Source: Xanthomonas sp. (GTDB lineage: Bacteria; Pseudomonadota; Gammaproteobacteria; Xanthomonadales; SZUA-5). Taken from it: a DNA stretch of 39,744 nt. Under the pieces are notes generated by a model that had not been told where the DNA came from, searched no databases, and saw nothing but the letters and a program-made list of their open reading frames with translations. Where the stretch lies: contig JAIMJQ010000004.1 of NCBI GenBank assembly GCA_020693165.1, forward strand, positions 24,289-64,032, in the 5' to 3' direction. Below, piece after piece: positions 9,123 through 15,745 of this stretch (the first letter of the stretch is position 1; every line of letters begins with the position of its first letter). The translations under genes and the position numbers were made by a program.

Positions 9123-9157
9123 ATGGATACCCGCAAGGCGAATTCGGTTGCAGCCAA
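9123..9157 (-). promoter_or_regulatory. Putative ECF-sigma autoregulated promoter of the sigma operon
   Basis: On the minus strand, TTGGCTGCAACC (9157-9146) is followed after 16 bases by TATCCAT (9129-9123). The same -35 word, the same spacing and a similar -10 (TCTCTAT) occur in the opposite direction in front of the DUF6249 gene. The -10 ends six bases before the sigma ATG. Motif assignment is by comparison of these two sites only. Confidence 0.55.
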
Positions 9158-9217
9158 TCTGCGCCCGCCGGGACCGGGCCGCAATCGGATCGACAGCCTT
9201 CGAAAAAATCTTCGCTG

Positions 9218-9252
9218 TTGGCTGCAACCGTCTGCCCGATCGTCGTCTCTAT
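9218..9252 (+). promoter_or_regulatory. Putative ECF-sigma promoter of the DUF6249-type gene
   Basis: TTGGCTGCAACC (9218-9229), 16 bases, then TCTCTAT (9246-9252). It is the mirror partner of the sigma operon promoter, and the 12-bp -35 element is a perfect inverted repeat of the one at 9146-9157. Transcription would begin near 9258, giving a leader of about 40 bases that contains the AGGAG ribosome site of the gene at 9296. Confidence 0.55.
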
Positions 9253-9295
9253 CGCAACGAACGGGCAATCCGACCCGCCGCCCCAGGAGTCAGTC

Positions 9296-9622
9296 ATGGT
9301 GTTCGAAACGTTGATCCCGATCGTGTTGTTCATCTGCATCGCCTACGCCGTCAAGGTCATCATGGATGGCCGCGTGCGCCAACGCCTGGCCCAGTCCGGC
9401 GCCTCGGAGGACCTGGTGCGCACGATGCTCATGGCCGACGAGCAGAACCGCAAGGTGTCGTCGCTGAAGTGGGGCCTGGTGCTGGTACTGGTCGGCGTCG
9501 CCTTCGGCATCATCGACATCTTCAACCTCGATGCCGGCGACCCGGCCACCTTCGGCATCGTCATCGGCGCCGCCGGTCTCGGCATGCTCGGCTTCCACGC
9601 GCTGGCCAATCGCAAGGCCTGA
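9296..9622 (+). CDS. DUF6249-type inner-membrane protein
   Basis: The 108-residue product has three hydrophobic segments: residues about 4-22 (LIPIVLFICIAYAVKVIMD), 55-75 (SSLKWGLVLVLVGVAFGIID) and 84-103. A short cytosolic stretch between the first two (VRQRLAQSGASEDLVRTMLMADEQ) is typical of small DUF6249-like proteins found beside ECF sigma genes. AGGAG at 9285-9289 fixes the ATG at 9296. It is divergent from the sigma operon and has a matching promoter, so it is a likely target of the sigma factor. Molecular function is unknown. Confidence 0.8.
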   Translation: MVFETLIPIVLFICIAYAVKVIMDGRVRQRLAQSGASEDLVRTMLMADEQNRKVSSLKWGLVLVLVGVAFGIIDIFNLDAGDPATFGIVIGAAGLGMLGFHALANRKA

Positions 9623-9682
9623 AGCCGCTGCCAGGAGCGGCCGCCGGGACGGCGGCGCTGCTGGGGAAGGTCGGGACAAGTG

Positions 9683-9742
9683 CCGTTCGCCCTTCGACAA
9701 GCTCAGGACGAACGGGTAACGCCTTGATCCGTTCGTGGTGAG
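9683..9742. repeat. Dispersed intergenic repeat (CTTCGACAAGCTCAGGACGAAC type)
   Basis: The stretch contains CGTTCGCCCTTCGACAAGCT, continuing to GGACGAACGGG, then GATCCGTTCGTGGTGAGCC. The two GAACGG/CCGTTC blocks can pair, forming a hairpin. The same word, with TGTCGAAG in place of TCGACAAG, recurs at about 9834-9852 within the loop of the larger inverted repeat. Confidence 0.6.
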
Positions 9743-9776
9743 CCTTCAGTTTCACCAAAAACTGCGCGGTGACCTT

Positions 9777-9925
9777 GAACCCGCTCATCCTGAGCAGAGC
9801 GTCCGATGCTTTTCCAGGACGCGATCCGATTGCCCTGAGCCTGTCGAAGGGCGAAGGGTGGGCGGCGTCCTTCGACGCCGCGTCCTGATGAAGCGTCGGA
9901 CGCTCTGCTCAGGATGAGCGGGTTC
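9777..9925. repeat. Long inverted repeat with 47-bp arms
   Basis: The left arm (9777-9823) and the reverse complement of the right arm (9879-9925) match at 43 of 47 positions, with the outer 30 bases identical. The 55-base loop contains a CCTGAGCCTGTCGAAGGG word. A structure of this size could be a MITE-like or REP-derived mobile element, or a strong transcription barrier. No terminal site duplication was identified. Confidence 0.7.
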
Positions 9926-9992
9926 ATGGCCCGTGTACAGCTTTTACCAAAAGCGGGTTGCTCGAAATGACGAATCAACGACTTACGATATC

Positions 9993-10022
9993 GGTTCATG
10001 GAAAGCCTGTCGAACCATGAAC
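9993..10022. repeat. Small palindromic repeat before the MFS gene
   Basis: GGTTCATGG (9993-10001) pairs with CCATGAACG (10014-10022) around a GCCTGTCGAA core. It is the same family of dispersed words as the repeats just upstream. The upstream-most ATG of the transporter frame (9998) lies inside it, which argues against that start. Confidence 0.55.
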
Positions 10023-10045
10023 GGCATGGGTGTTCAACGGCCCCG

Positions 10046-11353
10046 ATGCCCGCAGCCCGCGAGCGTAAGCACCTCGCACGGTTGCTACACTGCTTCGCCC
10101 CGCTTCACCCACGCAATGCCTTGCCCCCCAGCGGCCTCCCCTACTGGCGCCTGTCGGCGTTCTATTTCGCCTACCTGGCGGCGCTCGGCGGCTATGCGCC
10201 GTACTTCGCGCCGTACCTGGAAACGCGCGGCCTGAGCGCCTGGCAGATCAGCATCGTGATGAGCCTGTGGTACGCCACGCGCGTGTTCGCGCCGTCGCTG
10301 TGGGGCGCGGCGACGGCGCGCGCGGCCCGCCCGATCCGCTGGTTGCGCGCGGGCGCCTTGGCCACGCTGGCCAGTTTCGCGATGTTTCTGCTGCCCTTCG
10401 ATTTCGCCGCGCTGCTGGCGGTGATGTTCCTGTTCGCCAGCGTCTACAACGCGATCATGCCGCAGTTCGAGGCGCTGACCCTGGCGCGCCTGGGAGCGCG
10501 GCGATCGTTGTATGGGCGCATCCGCGTCTGGGGTTCGGTCGGCTTCGTCTGCGCCAACCTCGGCTTTGGTGCCTTGCTGCAGGCCCTCGGCTACCACTGG
10601 CTGGTGGCGACGCTGCTGCCGGTGTTCGTGCTGCTGGTCGCGACCACCTGGATCAACGCGGATACCCCGGCGCAGCCCGACGAACCGGCCGTCGGCGGCT
10701 TCCGCCAGAACGTCCTGCCGCGACTGCGCGACCGACCGCTGTGGGTGTTCCTGCTGACGGCGCTGGCGATGCAGCTCAGCCATGGCGCGTTCTACGTGTT
10801 CCTGTCGCTGCACCTCGATCGCAACGGCTACTCGCCGCAGGCGATCGGCGCGCTGTGGGCGGTCGGCGTGGTGGCCGAGATCGGCATGTTCCTGATCGTG
10901 CCGCGGATCATGCAACGCGCCAGCCCGCGCGCAGTGATGGCCTTCTGCTTCGGCGTCGGCAGCGTGCGCTGGCTGGTCACCGCGCTGCTGCCGCAGTCGG
11001 CGGTCGCCATCACGCTGGCGCAGATCGGGCACGCGTTCACCTTCGCCGCCTTCCACAGCGCCAGCATCCAGGCGATCAGCCAGTTCTTCCCCGGTCGCAG
11101 CGGCGTGCATGGACAGGGCCTGTTGTACGGATTCAGCTCCGGTCTGGGCGGCGTCCTTGGCGCCCTGCTCGCCGGCGTGTTGTGGGAATTCGGCGGCGGT
11201 CGGGCCAGCTTCATCGGCTCGGCGGTGGCGTCGCTGCTGGGCCTGGCGCTGGCGTTGCGGGTGCGGGTTCCCGATGAAAAGACCTCGGCCCCGCAGGAGC
11301 GGCGTCCACGTCCAGACCATCAGACCCGTGCGGAACCCGCGCCCCGCAGATAA
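10046..11353 (+). CDS. MFS transporter, HcaT/PPP (3-phenylpropionate transporter-like) family
   Basis: A 12-span major facilitator of the inner membrane. The N-terminal LPYWRLSAFYFAYLAALGGYAPYFAPYLETRGLS, the loop LYGRIRVWGSVGF between helices 4 and 5, and the central PRLRDRPLWVFLLTALAMQ are characteristic of the MFS_1-like/PPP group that includes HcaT; substrate cannot be predicted. The final 25 residues are a basic, proline-rich tail. The start is uncertain: ATG 9998 lies in a repeat, ATG 10046 has no ribosome site, and TTG 10121 would place Met five residues before LPYWRL, as in relatives. It converges on safE. Confidence 0.82.
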   Translation: MPAARERKHLARLLHCFAPLHPRNALPPSGLPYWRLSAFYFAYLAALGGYAPYFAPYLETRGLSAWQISIVMSLWYATRVFAPSLWGAATARAARPIRWLRAGALATLASFAMFLLPFDFAALLAVMFLFASVYNAIMPQFEALTLARLGARRSLYGRIRVWGSVGFVCANLGFGALLQALGYHWLVATLLPVFVLLVATTWINADTPAQPDEPAVGGFRQNVLPRLRDRPLWVFLLTALAMQLSHGAFYVFLSLHLDRNGYSPQAIGALWAVGVVAEIGMFLIVPRIMQRASPRAVMAFCFGVGSVRWLVTALLPQSAVAITLAQIGHAFTFAAFHSASIQAISQFFPGRSGVHGQGLLYGFSSGLGGVLGALLAGVLWEFGGGRASFIGSAVASLLGLALALRVRVPDEKTSAPQERRPRPDHQTRAEPAPRR

Positions 11354-11526
11354 TGGCCGTGCCGTGTCCCACCCGCGCGGATGCGCTACGCCGGTGAAGC
11401 GCTTCCGCCACCCGGCCCGCGACACGCCATCGTCCGACGTGCGATGCGCGTATCGGTGGAATCCGTAGGATCAAGCGTGTGCGGGTTCCACCCGACCGGG
11501 AATCCAGCCTTGCGCGGGCTGGCCAC

Positions 11527-11553
11527 GGATTCTTTGCCGCAGGCAAAGGATCC
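11527..11553. terminator. Hairpin between convergent MFS and safE genes
   Basis: GGATTCTTTGCC-GCA-GGCAAAGGATCC forms an 11 of 12 bp stem, 14 bases beyond the safE stop. It lacks a clear T tract, and the same type of word (GGATCCTTTGCC...) is a dispersed repeat, so a bidirectional terminator role is likely but not certain. Confidence 0.45.
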
Positions 11554-11566
11554 GCCCTACCCGACC

Positions 11567-12283
11567 TCAATGGCAATCCAGCAATGGCCGCAACGCCGCC
11601 AGCGGCCCGGTATCCGGCAGCACCCACGGCGCGACGAAGAAGAACACGCCGAATAGCGCCAGCAAAGTTCCGAGGTAGCGCTTCAACCCCGGGCTGACTC
11701 CAGGCTGCGCGCCGCGACCGACGGCGACGCCGAGGCCGAGCAAAGCCGGCAAGGTGCCGAGACCAAAGGCACCCATGAACAGCGCGCCCTGCACCGGACT
11801 GGCGAAGCCGATGCTCAAGGTCAGCATGCCGTAGACCAGTCCGCACGGCAGCAATCCCCAGATGCTACCGAAGGCCAGCGCCTTGCCGAAGCTGTCGATC
11901 GGCAACAGTCGCCGACTGATCGGCTGCAGTCGCCGCCACAGCGGCGCGCCGACCCCGGCCATGCGGTCGAGCAGGCGCGTCCAGCCGGCAAGTTGCAGAC
12001 CCATCAGCACCAGCGTCAACGCCGCGAGCGCGCGCAGCGCCCAGATTCCAGTCGGCTGTTCCAGCCAACTACCAAGGCCAGCGCCGAACGCACCCACCAG
12101 CGCACCCAGCGTGGCATAGCCGGCGATGCGACCGAGGCTCGCCGCCAGCGGAACGGCGATTGGCTGCCGTTGCGCACCGGAGACTCCAAACGCCGCAGCG
12201 ATCCCGCCGCACATGGCCAGGCAATGACCGCTGCCGGCGAGACCCAGCAACAGCGCTGCGCCGAGCGTCAATTCACCGATCAT
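11567..12283 (-). CDS. SafE/TauE-like membrane protein of the cbb3 oxidase maturation cluster
   Basis: The 238-residue product has about six membrane spans and the N-terminal GSGHCLAMCGGIAAAFG motif of the SafE/UreH_2 (cytochrome c biogenesis-like transmembrane) family, which is commonly the last gene of ccoGHIS clusters; a role in copper or metal handling during cbb3 assembly is often proposed. A second motif, SIWGLLPCGLVYGMLTLS, lies near residue 135. The ATG at 12283 overlaps the end of ccoS by 11 bases, so the two are coupled. A longer frame upstream is only ccoS read in another frame. Confidence 0.88.
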   Translation of the reverse strand: MIGELTLGAALLLGLAGSGHCLAMCGGIAAAFGVSGAQRQPIAVPLAASLGRIAGYATLGALVGAFGAGLGSWLEQPTGIWALRALAALTLVLMGLQLAGWTRLLDRMAGVGAPLWRRLQPISRRLLPIDSFGKALAFGSIWGLLPCGLVYGMLTLSIGFASPVQGALFMGAFGLGTLPALLGLGVAVGRGAQPGVSPGLKRYLGTLLALFGVFFFVAPWVLPDTGPLAALRPLLDCH

Positions 12284-12449
12284 GTTCCGACTTGCGCGTC
12301 GGCATTGGCGCATCGTCGTCGGCGAGGATATCGAGCGCCGGCGTCTCCATGTCCTCGAACTGGTCGTTGTCGACTGCCCAGAAGAATGCGTATACGGCGG
12401 CAAGCACCAGCATCAGCGACAACGGAATCAGCACCAGCAGGATATTCAT
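12273..12449 (-). CDS. ccoS: cbb3-type cytochrome oxidase assembly protein CcoS
   Basis: A 58-residue single-span protein (MNILLVLIPLSLMLVLAAVYAFFW) followed by the family signature AVDNDQFEDMETPALDILADD. CcoS is needed for incorporation of heme and copper cofactors into cbb3 oxidase. The ATG at 12449 gives the canonical N-terminus; an ATG eight codons earlier is less likely. A GGTGAGAG stretch upstream can serve as ribosome site. It is separated from ccoI by a 255-base repeat-bearing gap. Confidence 0.93.
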   Translation of the reverse strand: MNILLVLIPLSLMLVLAAVYAFFWAVDNDQFEDMETPALDILADDDAPMPTRKSEHDR

Positions 12450-12481
12450 GCACACTCTCACCAAATGCCACAAATGACTGA

Positions 12482-12508
12482 TTTATAACGCACTTCAGAG
12501 CGGGGCAA
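12482..12508 (-). promoter_or_regulatory. Possible internal promoter for ccoS-safE
   Basis: Minus-strand TTGCCC (12508-12503), 15 bases, TATAAA (12487-12482), about 33 bases before the ccoS ATG. The spacing is short and the -35 lies in a C-rich repeat, so support is weak, but the long gap after ccoI makes a separate promoter plausible. Confidence 0.25.
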
Positions 12509-12585
12509 GGGGCAAGGTACCCAATCTCGCCGCACGGTCCGACCGTGACGCGGTCTCGACCGCCTGCCCCCTGCCCCCTGCCCCG
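12501..12585. repeat. GGGGCAAGG/CCCCTGCC inverted repeat
   Basis: A CGGGGCAAGGGGCAAGG stretch at 12501-12517 and a CCTGCCCCCTGCCCCCTGCC stretch ending near 12585 can pair imperfectly around a CGGTCCGACCG palindrome. It fills part of the gap between ccoI and ccoS. Similar G/C-rich words are dispersed intergenic repeats in this group of bacteria, by analogy. Confidence 0.45.
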
Positions 12586-12604
12586 TTTTGATCTTGTTGG
12601 TTGG

Positions 12605-12640
12605 GCGAATAAGCGCACCGCCAGGGGCGACCGGGACTCT
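12605..12640. repeat. Dispersed 36-bp repeat, copy 1
   Basis: The core matches bases 39660-39695 at 33 of 36 positions, in the same orientation. Read on the minus strand it would encode SRSPLAVRLFA, with SRSPLTVRLFA in the other copy, but neither lies in a credible gene. TTGATCTTGTT lies just 5' of this copy and just 3' of the other. Confidence 0.6.
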
Positions 12641-12704
12641 GACCGGACAAAAATGCAGTCCACTGGATGCGCGAACACCCGCACCGGCAGCGACGAACTC
12701 GACA

Positions 12705-15140
12705 CTAAGTCCGCCCAGGCACGGGTGCCGCATGCAGGGCATCGGCAGCGACTGGCGCTCGCGCACGCTCGCGCAACAGCCGCATCGAGTTCCAGACCAC
12801 GACCATGGAACTGGCCGACATGCCGATTGCGGCCAGCCACGGCGGCACCCATCCGAGCGCCGCAGCCGGAATCGCCAGCCCATTGTAGGCATAGGACCAG
12901 CGGATGTTCTGGCGGATCGTCGCCATTGTCCGCCGCGCCAGGCGCATCGCATCCGGCACCGCGCACAGTCGCGATCCGAGCAGGATCAGGTCGGCGTGCG
13001 CCTTGGCGAGGTCGGCACCCTGCCCCATCGCGACCGAAACCGCGGCGCGACCGAGCACCGGTGCGTCGTTGACGCCATCGCCGACCATCAGAGTCGGTCC
13101 AGCGGCAAGCTGCATGCGTTCGACCACCTCGATCTTGGCGGCCGGCGGTTGGTCGGCGTGCCAGTCGGCCAGTCCCAGCCGCGCCGCGACGGCGGCCACC
13201 CGCCCGGCGCTGTCGCCGCTGAGCAACACGCTCGAGCAGCCGAGCGCTTGAAGTTCCGCCAGAGCGTCGGCGGCGTCGGCGCGCACCTGGTCCTCCAACG
13301 TGAAACCGGCGAGCGCGCGGCCGTCGATCGACAGCAACACATCGCCCTCCAGTGGCGCCGGCGCAGAGTCCTGGCGTTGCAGGGCAAAATCGGCACGACC
13401 CAGTCGATAGCGATGACCATCGATCACCGCCTCGACGCCCTGCCCGGCAATCTGGCGCCGCTCGCTGGCCGCAGCCAGCGGCGCCACGCTGGCAAAAGCA
13501 CGCGCGATCGGGTGCGTCGCCTCGCGTTCGAGCGTCGCCGCGATCGCCAGGGCATGCGCGCCGTCGCAGCCCGGCGCCAGCGTCGTTCGCGTAATGCGGA
13601 TGCGGCCGTTGGTCAGGGTGCCGGTCTTGTCGAACAGCACCTGGCGAACCTGCGCCAGCGTCTCCAGCGCCGCCGGCCGCACCACCAGCACGCCGAGGCG
13701 TGCCAGACCCTGGCTCGCCGCGGCCAGCGCCGTCGGCAGCGCCAGCGACAGCGCGCACGGACAGGACACCACCAGCACCGCCAGTGCCACCTCGAAGGCA
13801 CGCTCCGGGACGAACCACAGCCAGGCCAGCGCCACCAGCACGGTCAGCACCAGCACCCGGCCGATGAAGAAACGTGCCACGCGCTCGGCCATCATCAGGC
13901 TGGCCGGCTTCTCGGCCTGGGCGTTGTCGGCCATGCGCGCCAGCGACGACAGCAAGGTGGCGGCGCCGGTGCGCTCGACGCACAGGCGCAGCGGCCGGGT
14001 GATGGCGACGCTTCCCGCCAGGACCGTGTCGCCAACGCGCTTGTCGATCGGCCGCGACTCGCCGGTGAGGATCGCCTCGTCGATGTCGGCGTGCTCGTCC
14101 AAAACGATACCGTCGACCGGAATGGTGCATCCGGCAGCAACCAGGATGCGGTCGCCGGCCTGCAGTTCCAGCGTCGCCACTTCGACCTCGCCAGCGGCGT
14201 CGATGCGGCGCGCCAGCGGCGGCAAGCCGGATGACAGCACGCCGAGACTGACCTGCGCACGATGGCGCACGCTCTGTTCGGCAAAGCGGCCGAGCAACAG
14301 GAAGAACACGAACATCGTCAACGAATCGAAGTAGACCTCGGCGCCGCCGCGCCAGGACTCGTAGATGCTTGCCGCGAAGGCCAGCGCCAGCGCCAGCGCG
14401 ACCGGCGTATCCATGCCGACGCGACGCGCGCGCCACTCGCGCCAGGCGCCGCTGAAGAACGGTCGGCCGGCGTAGAAGATCACTGGCGCGGCGACCGCCA
14501 TGCTGACCCAGCGGAAGAAGTCGCGCACGGTCGGCTCCATGCCCTCGAAGGCCCCGGCATACAGGGCGACGCCGTACATCATCGCCTGCATCATGCCGAC
14601 GCCGGCGACCGCCAGTCGCTTCAGCGCATCGCGGCGCTCGCGCTTGATGCGGTCGAGCGCATGCGTCGGGTCGGCCAGGTGCGGCGTGTAGCCGAGCACC
14701 GACAGGCGCTGCGCCAGCATCGACAGGCTGACGTCGGCCTCGCGCCAGCGCAAGCTGACGCGCTGGGTCAGCGGCTGCACTTTGACACGCAGCACGCCAG
14801 GCTCGGCACCGAGAGCGCGCTCGATCAACCAGGTGCAGGCGGCGCAACGGATGCCGTCGAGCGACAGGGTAATATCGCGCACGCCGTCGACTGCCGCGCC
14901 GGCGTAATAGCGCAGCACGGCTGGTCGATCGAACACCGAGTAATCGCTGGCTGCGCCGCGACCGGGTCCGACGCCGTCGCAACGCAGCCGGTAGTAATCG
15001 CCAAGGCCCTGCCCGTGGATCCACTCGACCGCGGCGCGACAACCCGCGCAGCAGACCGAACGCTCGACACCCGCGACCGTGACTGCCAGCGCGTCGCCTG
15101 CGGCCACGGGTTCCTGACAATGGAAGCACAACGGTTGCAT
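12705..15140 (-). CDS. ccoI: Copper-translocating P1B-type ATPase CcoI/FixI
   Basis: An 811-residue copper exporter that supplies copper for cbb3 oxidase. It has an N-terminal Cys cluster (CFHC at 5-8, CCAGC near 30), a heavy-metal-associated domain (GIRCAAC, Cys99 and Cys102), TGES in the actuator, the CPC metal site in SCPCALSLALPTA (about 460), the phosphorylation site DKTGTLTNG (about 503), HP of THPIARAFA, and GDGVNDAPVL (about 685). Eight membrane spans are expected. The ATG at 15140 places the Cys cluster at the N-terminus as in FixI; the longer frame runs into ccoH. It follows ccoH by 29 bases. Confidence 0.95.
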   Translation of the reverse strand: MQPLCFHCQEPVAAGDALAVTVAGVERSVCCAGCRAAVEWIHGQGLGDYYRLRCDGVGPGRGAASDYSVFDRPAVLRYYAGAAVDGVRDITLSLDGIRCAACTWLIERALGAEPGVLRVKVQPLTQRVSLRWREADVSLSMLAQRLSVLGYTPHLADPTHALDRIKRERRDALKRLAVAGVGMMQAMMYGVALYAGAFEGMEPTVRDFFRWVSMAVAAPVIFYAGRPFFSGAWREWRARRVGMDTPVALALALAFAASIYESWRGGAEVYFDSLTMFVFFLLLGRFAEQSVRHRAQVSLGVLSSGLPPLARRIDAAGEVEVATLELQAGDRILVAAGCTIPVDGIVLDEHADIDEAILTGESRPIDKRVGDTVLAGSVAITRPLRLCVERTGAATLLSSLARMADNAQAEKPASLMMAERVARFFIGRVLVLTVLVALAWLWFVPERAFEVALAVLVVSCPCALSLALPTALAAASQGLARLGVLVVRPAALETLAQVRQVLFDKTGTLTNGRIRITRTTLAPGCDGAHALAIAATLEREATHPIARAFASVAPLAAASERRQIAGQGVEAVIDGHRYRLGRADFALQRQDSAPAPLEGDVLLSIDGRALAGFTLEDQVRADAADALAELQALGCSSVLLSGDSAGRVAAVAARLGLADWHADQPPAAKIEVVERMQLAAGPTLMVGDGVNDAPVLGRAAVSVAMGQGADLAKAHADLILLGSRLCAVPDAMRLARRTMATIRQNIRWSYAYNGLAIPAAALGWVPPWLAAIGMSASSMVVVWNSMRLLRERARAPVAADALHAAPVPGRT

Positions 15141-15169
15141 GCGCAGCGTCCTGTCGCGCTGACCGACGC

Positions 15170-15673
15170 TCAGTACTGGAACTGCACCGTGTTGGCCGCC
15201 ACGTCGATCGTGCCGGGCAGTTCCCAGCCGATCTCGGGCGCGCTCAGCAACGGCAGCAGACTTTGCGTCGATGCCGGCCAAGCACCGCGGTAGCGACCAT
15301 CGTCGCCACGGGTCAGCAGCACCACCTCATCGCGGTTGGCCATGGTCGGATGCCACAGCCGCAGCATCAGCGTGGGCGGGAGGTCACGACCGACCAGATC
15401 GACGGCGACCCCGCGAGTGGCCGGGTCGATGCGCGCACTGGCCTGGATGCCGAGTTCGCGCGCCTTGCTGACGCCGACGTGCTCGCCGTACAGCACCGGT
15501 CCGGTGCGGGTCACGGTTTCCGGCAGCGGTTTGTCGCCATGGCGGATGGCGATCGCCAGTGTCGTCAATCCAGCCACCACCGAAGCGGCCACCGGCAGGA
15601 AAATCAACCAATGCCAGGGGAGCCCGCCATTCCGTGCTGCGCCTTCGTCCATGATCGATTGTGCCACGCTCAT
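15170..15673 (-). CDS. ccoH: FixH/CcoH-family cbb3 oxidase maturation protein
   Basis: A 167-residue protein with one N-terminal membrane span (about 19-43, WHWLIFLPVAASVVAGLTTLAIA) and a periplasmic FixH-like domain (ADLVGR-type core VDLVGRDLPPTLMLRLWHPT, then GRYRGAWPA near the end). It is thought to stabilise cbb3 assembly intermediates together with CcoI. It is the first cco gene of this minus-strand run. The usual upstream genes (ccoNOQP, ccoG) are absent here; batD precedes it instead. Confidence 0.9.
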   Translation of the reverse strand: MSVAQSIMDEGAARNGGLPWHWLIFLPVAASVVAGLTTLAIAIRHGDKPLPETVTRTGPVLYGEHVGVSKARELGIQASARIDPATRGVAVDLVGRDLPPTLMLRLWHPTMANRDEVVLLTRGDDGRYRGAWPASTQSLLPLLSAPEIGWELPGTIDVAANTVQFQY

Positions 15674-15731
15674 CCGGCAAGATTCCGTAAATTCCGTTGA
15701 TGCAGTCTCCCACCCTGCATCCGCTTGGGTA

Positions 15732-15745
15732 TTGATCGCTGTCAG
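15732..15745. promoter_or_regulatory. Possible FNR/Anr box upstream of ccoH
   Basis: TTGAT-CGCT-GTCAG matches 8 of the 10 defined bases of the FNR/Anr consensus TTGAT-N4-ATCAA. It overlaps the batD stop and lies about 65 bases from the ccoH ATG. cbb3 genes are often FNR/Anr-activated under low oxygen. Two mismatches make a chance match possible. Confidence 0.3.

Larger units (their letters stand above)
9623..10045. other. Gene-free repeat region
   Basis: No credible coding region was found in these 423 bases. It holds copies of the common dispersed word CCCTTCGACAAGCTCAGGAC (9690s) and its complement type CCTGAGCCTGTCGAAGGG (about 9834-9852), a large inverted repeat (9777-9925), and a smaller palindromic copy at 9993-10022 whose arms read GGTTCATGG and CCATGAACG. 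The overlapping short open frames follow the repeats and are not convincing genes. Confidence 0.6.

Noticed and set aside
9561-9999. Short open frames in the repeat island
   Set aside because: They follow the dispersed repeats and palindromes, with no ribosome sites and no conserved motif visible.
9998-10045. ATG at 9998 as the start of the MFS transporter
   Set aside because: It lies inside a palindromic repeat, has no ribosome site, and would add residues not seen in relatives.
12280-15129. 949-codon frame overlapping ccoI, ccoS and safE on the minus strand
   Set aside because: It runs in another frame of ccoI and shows only Arg/Gly-rich composition, while the three cco genes have clear motifs.
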